Assembly (NCBI GenBank): GCA_036257535.1
Contig: DATAFJ010000199.1
Coordinates: 1-18,668, forward strand
Length of the DNA: 18,668 nt
Direction: 5' to 3'
Source of the DNA: DATAEE01 sp036257535
GTDB lineage: Bacteria; Acidobacteriota; Vicinamibacteria; Vicinamibacterales; 2-12-FULL-66-21
A program made the translations under genes and the position numbers. The notes under the pieces are model-generated. The model did not search any database, was not told the origin of the DNA, and worked only from the letters and a program-made list of their open reading frames with translations. Shown here piece by piece: positions 13,915-18,668 of this stretch (within the stretch, counting starts at the first letter, position 1; each line of letters opens with the position of its first letter).

Positions 13915-16116
13915 TCATCCGCCCGGTCGCGGGACCGGCCGGATCGATGCGAGTAGTGCCTTCAACCGAAGCACATCGGGAGCGTATGCGGGAGGAGCGG
14001 TCCGGATGAACCGCTCGATATAGGGACGCGCCGCCGAGGGATCGTCCATGGCCAACTCTGTCGCTAAGTTATACAGCGCGTCGAACTCCGTCATGTCGAG
14101 CTCGACGGCGCGTTTCCACTCAGCGATCGCTTGGCGGCGATTTCCCGACTTGAGCTGGACCACGCCGAGGCCGGTGTAGGCCGCGGCCCAACGGGGATGA
14201 CTGGCAATCGCACGCTGGAACGCCTGCCGCGCAGCCACCAGGTCGCCCGTTTCCAGATGCAGCGAACCAATATTTTGCAGCGCCATCGCGTTGTCGGCGT
14301 CGACGGCGAGGATGGCGCGAAACGTCGCGAGGGCGCGATTCCGCTGGCGCGCGCGTGCCTGGGCGATTCCCAGCGCGTTGAGCGCGTCGATGTCCTGCGG
14401 CCGGGCGGTCGCGATCCGCTCGAGTAGCGCCAGCGCCTGCGAGACGTCCCCCGCCTGCGCCAGATACATCCCGAGTCTGGTCTCGATGTCCGGATCGACG
14501 ACGCCCGCGCGCAAGGCGGCCGTGAGGGTCTCGATCGCCGCACGCGGTTCGGCGAGTTCCCAGTGAAGCACCGCCAGGTGGAGATACGCAATCGCCATGT
14601 CGGGACGCCGCGCGATGATCCCGCGATAGACCTCCGCAGCCTCGCGTAATCGACCGTCCTGAAAAAGATCGATGCCTCGATGAATCGCGCGGTCGATCTC
14701 GACGAGGCGCTTCGGATCGTCATCCTCGTTGTAAGCCGTCTTGACCACGGCAGTCGCGCTCGAGACGTAGCCCAGTGCGCGGAGGCGGGCGACCGCCTCA
14801 GGATCCTCCTGCATCCGCCCGCCGGGGCGCGTCGCGTTCATCTGACGTAGAAGCGCCTGCAGCACAGGCGTCCGGTCGAGGCGCCGATCGACCAGATTCA
14901 CTCGCTCGCCGGGATCGTCGGCGAGGTCGTACACCTCAGCAACCGGTAGGTCGATGTATTTCTCGCGAGCAGAGAGAACGCCCGCGAGCGGCGCCCAACC
15001 GCGGTTCAGCGACGCCGACATGGCCTCGAAGTACGACGGCCGCTCTGCATCTTCGACATCACCGGATGCGCCCAGCAGCGACCGGCCCGGCAGCCCGGCG
15101 GTCACGGGGAGCTGGACAGCGTCCAGCACCGTTGGCAGCAGGTCGATGTGCCGCGCGGGCACGTGAGACACGGACCCAGTTTCCCTCTCGCTCGTCTGTT
15201 CCGCGTTACGCCCGCCGAGCTCCGCGATGATGAGCGGGACGCGCAACGTTGCCTCATACGCGAACAGGCCGTGCGTTTCCTCGCCGTGATCGCCGAGCGC
15301 CTCGCCATGATCCGAAACCACAATCACGAGCGTCGGTCGAGTGGCCGCCGACCGCGCGGCGTCGAGCAGCGGGCCCAGCGCCGCATCGGTATACGCGACC
15401 TCACCTGCGTAGGGATCCGACGCGTACGCCTGGTCAAACGGCGGCGGCGGCGTGTATGGCGCATGGGGGTCAAAGACGTGAACCCACGTGAACCAGCGGT
15501 TCTGCTGCCGCTGGATCCAGGCGACGGCGTTGGAGACGACGGCGCCTGCCGGGCGCTCCGCCATCACAAATTCCGTAGGAAGGCGCGATTCCCCGAAGCG
15601 ATCGTCGTACATGTCGAAGCCCGGACGGAGACCGAACCGCGAGTGAAGCGGGAAGCCGCCGACGAAGGCTCCTGTGGCAAAGCCTGCCGACTTGAGCATC
15701 GTGGCCAGCGTCTCGGTCCCGGGCTGGACGCGGTACCCCGTGTTGTCCCGCACGCCGTGCTGAAACGGATAGCGCCCGGTGAGGATGCTGGTGTGCGACG
15801 GCAGTGTCACCACCGCGTGCGCGTGCGCGAAGTCGAATCGGGCACCACGCCGCGCAAGCGCATCCAGATTCGGCGTCGCGGCGCGCCCTCCGTACGATCC
15901 GAGCGCATCGGCCCGGAGGGTGTCGATCGTGATGAGAAGGACGTTCCGGTCCGGGCGCGGCGCGATCATCAGGCCTGATGACCGCGGCCACGCCCACCAG
16001 ATCGCGGCGGCGAGCGCGCCGGCGGCGATCGCGGCCATTGCCGGGCGGGCGAACCACGAGGCGCGTGAGGGAACCGCCCGGGGAGGATTGACACGCGTCG
16101 TGCGGCGTCTGGACAT
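13915..16116 (-). CDS. Membrane-anchored sulfatase-like (alkaline phosphatase superfamily) protein with TPR tail, copy 2
   Basis: 733 residues. A basic N-terminus (MSRRRTTRVNPPR) and a hydrophobic segment at 26-44 predict a membrane anchor with the rest in the periplasm. The catalytic domain (56-430) has the superfamily metal motifs 'LLITIDTLRAD' (Asp65, Asp70), 'FDPHAPY' and 'VVSDHGEALGDHGE' (Asp269, His270). In the active-site motif 'VVTLPSHTSILTG' the nucleophile position is Thr104 and the usual Arg is His108, so it lacks the Cys/Ser that becomes formylglycine in true sulfatases. About six TPRs cover 470-700, such as 'GIDLFQDGRLREAAEVYRGI' and 'HLETGDLVAARQAFQRAI'. It starts 16 bp after the previous stop, where TAGGAG joins stop codon and weak ribosome binding site. 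It may hydrolyse or transfer phosphate-type groups on envelope polymers (inference). The automatic label 'sulfatase' may mislead. Confidence 0.9.
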   Translation of the reverse strand: MSRRRTTRVNPPRAVPSRASWFARPAMAAIAAGALAAAIWWAWPRSSGLMIAPRPDRNVLLITIDTLRADALGSYGGRAATPNLDALARRGARFDFAHAHAVVTLPSHTSILTGRYPFQHGVRDNTGYRVQPGTETLATMLKSAGFATGAFVGGFPLHSRFGLRPGFDMYDDRFGESRLPTEFVMAERPAGAVVSNAVAWIQRQQNRWFTWVHVFDPHAPYTPPPPFDQAYASDPYAGEVAYTDAALGPLLDAARSAATRPTLVIVVSDHGEALGDHGEETHGLFAYEATLRVPLIIAELGGRNAEQTSERETGSVSHVPARHIDLLPTVLDAVQLPVTAGLPGRSLLGASGDVEDAERPSYFEAMSASLNRGWAPLAGVLSAREKYIDLPVAEVYDLADDPGERVNLVDRRLDRTPVLQALLRQMNATRPGGRMQEDPEAVARLRALGYVSSATAVVKTAYNEDDDPKRLVEIDRAIHRGIDLFQDGRLREAAEVYRGIIARRPDMAIAYLHLAVLHWELAEPRAAIETLTAALRAGVVDPDIETRLGMYLAQAGDVSQALALLERIATARPQDIDALNALGIAQARARQRNRALATFRAILAVDADNAMALQNIGSLHLETGDLVAARQAFQRAIASHPRWAAAYTGLGVVQLKSGNRRQAIAEWKRAVELDMTEFDALYNLATELAMDDPSAARPYIERFIRTAPPAYAPDVLRLKALLASIRPVPRPGG

Positions 16117-16132
16117 GAAGACTCGGAGACTC

Positions 16133-18367
16133 CTACGGTCGGGCCGCCGGCGTGGCCTTCAAGCGCTGAGCCGCTGCACGAACCGCCATGGCCCGCTCGG
16201 ACTCACCGAACATCCTCCAGAGCTGTTCGGCCAGGCCGAGGCCTTCCGGCGTCGGTGCGGCCCGCATGAGGTCGACGATCGCCCGATCCGCGTCTGCGTC
16301 GCGTCCAATCGATCGAAGCAGCATCGCCAGGCTGGCTCGGGCCCGCAGGTTCTGGGGAAACAGGTCGATCTCTTTTCGAAACTGCGTCTCGGCTTCGGCG
16401 TTGCGCCCGAGGCGCGCGAGCGTGTCGCCCGTGTGGAAGTGCAGCTCCGTCATCGTGATAGTGCGGGCAGTCGACTGCCGGAGCGCCTCTTCGAAATACG
16501 GCAGCGCCTCGGCGTAGCGACCCTCCGCGTGTCGGATGAGCCCCTGGACGTAGATCGGCATCGGCAGCGACGGATCTGCCTCCTGCGCGAGAACGGCATA
16601 TCGCTCGGCCGCCGTCCGATCTTTTCGCTTGAGCGCGATCTTTGCCAACAACTCATAGGCGCCGGCCTGGGCCTTGCTATCCTGTTTCCGCGCCACGCGC
16701 GCCGCCAGCTCCGCGTGTGCCTGGGCGTCGTCAAGCTTCTGCATTTTGAGCAGAGCCGCCGCAACGGAAATCAATCCACCCGGGTTGTCGGGCTTCAGCT
16801 CGACGAATCGACGGTGGGCTCGAACCGATTCATCCACGCGTCCGAGTCGCATGAGCAGGTTGCCGAGCTGCTGCCACACGTCAGCCATCGCGGGGTTTTC
16901 TGCGAGGATGCCCTGAAGCAGCGTGACGGCGTCGCCGAATTTCCGTTCGCCGGCCAGCTCCACGGCGCGCCGGTAGCGCTCGAGCACCTGCACTTTGTCC
17001 TTGGGGTCTGGCAGCGTCTCGCCCGGCACGTCCGGCGCGACGGAGGCCTGCGCGCCGACGTATCCAAGCGCTTGAAGCTGCTCCCGCTGTTCGTCTGATA
17101 CCGCCGACGGCTTGTCGATCCGCGCGCGGGTCAGTATCCGATCGAGCGCCGCGCGCATCGCCTGCCGCGCCTGCGGGCGATCGTCGGCGACATTGGTGCG
17201 TTCGCCATGGTCGCGCTGCAGGTCGTAGAGCTCGTCCCGGGGGGCCCTGATCAGCCGGAATCGCTCGTCGGTGAGCGCGTAGAGCTCGCTCCAACCGAAG
17301 TGATAGCGCGGATAGAGCGACTCGGAGTAGATGCCGACGTGCGGCTCGTCTGAGCGCCTCCCTTCGAGCAGCGGGCGAAGCGAACGGCCGGTGACCGCGG
17401 CGGCATCCGGCGCGCCTACGAGGTCGAGCAGCGTCGGAACGAGATCGACGTGCTGAACGGGCTGGCCGACACGACGTCCTGCCTCGCGTCCGCCCGGCAG
17501 CTTGACGATGAGGGGAATCCGGATGGACTCTTCGTAAATGAAGAGGCCGTGCTCGAGCTCGCCGTGATCGCCGAGGCCTTCCCCGTGATCGGACAGCAGA
17601 AGGATGGTGGCGCTCTCGTAGAGATCGCGCGCCCGCAGGTAAGCCGTCAGGCGACCGACGATCTCGTCGGCATATGCGATCTCACCATCGTACGGCGCGT
17701 AGACGGCAAACCTCGCCGGCGGCGTATACGGCTTGTGCGGCTCGTAAAGGTGCAGGAACAGGAAAAATTGGGGCGACGTGAGCCCCGAGATCCATCGTTC
17801 AGCAACCTGCAGTGACTGCGCGCCGTCGCGCTGTACCTGCGCGATTGGCACTTCAGGAGACACCGGCGCGAACTGGCTGTCGTAGAAATCGAAACCCTGG
17901 TCGATCCCCGTTTCCTTGCGCAGCACATAAGCGGAGACCACCGCCCCCGTGGAGAAGCCATTCCGGCGCAACATGCCCGAGAGGACCGCTTCGCCCTGCT
18001 TCACGTTGAAACCGATGTTGTCTCGTACTCCATGCTCGAACGGCAGCCGGCCCGTGAAGATCGAGGCGTGCGATGGCAGGGTGAGGGGCGCATGCGCATA
18101 CGCCCGTTCGAACACCACACCGTCTGCCGAAAGCGCATCGATGGCTGGTGTCCGCACTTTCGTGTAGCCGTACGTCGGCAGATGATCGGCTCGCAGCGTG
18201 TCGATGGAGATGAGGATAATCGGACCGTCGACCGCGGGACGCACCGCCCACCAGAACCAAGCAGTCGCGACCGCGGCGACGGCTACGGCCGCGGCGACTG
18301 CCACGGGAGTCCGGAACTTCCTTGGAGCCGTACTACCGAGGCGGCGCGCTGCCGGTGCAGGGCTCAT
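16133..18367 (-). CDS. Membrane-anchored sulfatase-like (alkaline phosphatase superfamily) protein with TPR tail, copy 1
   Basis: 744 residues, a diverged tandem paralogue of the next gene. It has a basic, Pro/Ala-rich cytoplasmic start, a transmembrane segment at about 21-41, and then a periplasmic hydrolase domain (48-435). The metal motifs are 'ILISIDTLRAD' (Asp56, Asp61), 'YEPHKPY' and 'LLSDHGEGLGDHGE' (Asp260, His261). The active-site motif 'PLTLPSHASIFTG' again has Thr (Thr96) at the formylglycine position and His for Arg. 'DELYDLQRDHGERTNVA' is the usual end of sulfatase-like domains. TPRs run from about 455 to 740 ('GNLLMRLGRVDESVRAHRRF', 'HTGDTLARLGRNAEAETQF'). The ATG at 18367 has no clear ribosome binding site, and a hairpin (18377-18396) lies just upstream. 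The 34-bp gap to the preceding TPR gene supports co-transcription. The substrate is unknown. Confidence 0.9.
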   Translation of the reverse strand: MSPAPAARRLGSTAPRKFRTPVAVAAAVAVAAVATAWFWWAVRPAVDGPIILISIDTLRADHLPTYGYTKVRTPAIDALSADGVVFERAYAHAPLTLPSHASIFTGRLPFEHGVRDNIGFNVKQGEAVLSGMLRRNGFSTGAVVSAYVLRKETGIDQGFDFYDSQFAPVSPEVPIAQVQRDGAQSLQVAERWISGLTSPQFFLFLHLYEPHKPYTPPARFAVYAPYDGEIAYADEIVGRLTAYLRARDLYESATILLLSDHGEGLGDHGELEHGLFIYEESIRIPLIVKLPGGREAGRRVGQPVQHVDLVPTLLDLVGAPDAAAVTGRSLRPLLEGRRSDEPHVGIYSESLYPRYHFGWSELYALTDERFRLIRAPRDELYDLQRDHGERTNVADDRPQARQAMRAALDRILTRARIDKPSAVSDEQREQLQALGYVGAQASVAPDVPGETLPDPKDKVQVLERYRRAVELAGERKFGDAVTLLQGILAENPAMADVWQQLGNLLMRLGRVDESVRAHRRFVELKPDNPGGLISVAAALLKMQKLDDAQAHAELAARVARKQDSKAQAGAYELLAKIALKRKDRTAAERYAVLAQEADPSLPMPIYVQGLIRHAEGRYAEALPYFEEALRQSTARTITMTELHFHTGDTLARLGRNAEAETQFRKEIDLFPQNLRARASLAMLLRSIGRDADADRAIVDLMRAAPTPEGLGLAEQLWRMFGESERAMAVRAAAQRLKATPAARP

Positions 18368-18376
18368 TGAAGGTGT

Positions 18377-18396
18377 CGCACCACTTTAGCGGTGCG
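18377..18396 (-). other. Small hairpin just upstream of the first sulfatase-like gene
   Basis: On the plus strand cgcaccac (18377-18384) and gcggtgcg (18389-18396) pair at seven of eight positions around a 4-nt loop. In the minus-strand message the hairpin ends about 9 nt before the start codon, where a ribosome binding site would normally lie. No T-run follows on either side, so termination is unlikely. It might lower or control translation, or separate it from the upstream TPR gene. Confidence 0.4.
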
Positions 18397-18401
18397 GCTC
18401 G

Positions 18402-18668
18402 TCAGGGTTTGTCTTTCAAACCGGCGATCAGCGAGCGGGCGCGCTGCGCTTCGATCGATTCGGGGCCGGCCTCAATTACGCGCTCGTAGGCCGCGATGGC
18501 CTTCGCCGTATCTTTTTTCTGTTCGTAGATCCAGCCGAGCTGGAGCTGTACGGACGAAAGCGCCGGCGCGGCCTGCAGCACGCCTTCGTAAGCGGCGATT
18601 GCCTCGTCGTAGAGTCCTCTCTTCGCGAACGAGGCGGCGACGTCGAGCTTCGACTGCAGTGATGAGAG
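18402..18668 (-). CDS. TPR repeat protein, C-terminal fragment (gene runs off the right edge)
   Basis: The minus-strand frame is open from the window edge to the TGA at 18402-18404 and gives 88 residues. It shows two TPR-like helical pairs: 'SFAKRGLYDEAIAAYEGVLQ' and 'YEQKKDTAKAIAAYERVIEA', with 'LQLGWI' between them, ending 'LIAGLKDKP'. The start and any head domain lie outside the window. It lies 34 bp before the first sulfatase-like gene in the same direction and so probably belongs to the same operon, as its first gene seen here. It has no catalytic motif in the visible part and is probably a protein-contact module. Confidence 0.78.
   Translation of the reverse strand, partial: LSSLQSKLDVAASFAKRGLYDEAIAAYEGVLQAAPALSSVQLQLGWIYEQKKDTAKAIAAYERVIEAGPESIEAQRARSLIAGLKDKP

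Noticed and set aside
15779..17098. Plus-strand open frame of 439 codons spanning two genes
   Set aside because: It is the antisense shadow of the two sulfatase-like/TPR genes in high-GC DNA, crosses their junction, is rich in Arg, and shows no domain or signal.

Overview
The window is high-GC bacterial DNA. Its gene families point to an acidobacterium, probably of the Vicinamibacteria type. The evidence is Oar-like TonB-dependent receptors with a carboxypeptidase-regulatory N-terminus, two proteins of the 'VWFA-related Acidobacterial domain' kind, and sulfatase-like and VWFA proteins with TPR tails. This assignment rests on family knowledge, since there is no rRNA or other marker gene. I see no tRNA, rRNA, CRISPR array, transposase or phage gene.

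Left part, plus strand (1-8370). The window opens inside the 3' end of one TonB-dependent receptor gene (1-411). A decayed paralogue follows (563-2236) that has lost its 5' third and carries frameshifts and a stop codon. Next comes an intact receptor of 960 residues (2540-5422) with a plausible sigma70-type promoter, a leader hairpin, and a strong intrinsic terminator. That terminator ends next to the ribosome binding site of a secreted carboxypeptidase-regulatory/TPR protein (5534-6463). Last is a lipoprotein (6505-8370) with a nidogen-like region and a protease-like region in which the expected HExxH reads QEVGH. Three of the intergenic gaps hold short, degenerate tandem arrays with different unit lengths: 7, 10 and 8 bp. 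Each begins within about 25 bp of the preceding stop codon.

Right part, minus strand (18668 down to 8378). Six genes lie head to tail with gaps of about 1-50 nt and look like one operon whose promoter is outside the window. In transcription order they are a TPR protein (partial), two tandem membrane-anchored sulfatase-like/TPR proteins, a VWFA-domain/TPR protein, a short WD40-like (PD40) protein, and a second VWFA-domain/TPR protein. Both sulfatase-like proteins have threonine where true sulfatases carry the formylglycine cysteine or serine. They may therefore be phospho- or transferase-type members of the alkaline phosphatase superfamily. The operon converges on the lipoprotein gene with only 7 bp between the two stop codons.

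How the parts may work together (inference): nearly every product is exported or membrane-anchored. The left part looks like outer-membrane uptake plus surface and periplasmic partners. The right part looks like a set of envelope proteins that pair different head domains with TPR scaffolds, suggesting a multi-protein envelope assembly. No substrate can be read from the sequence.
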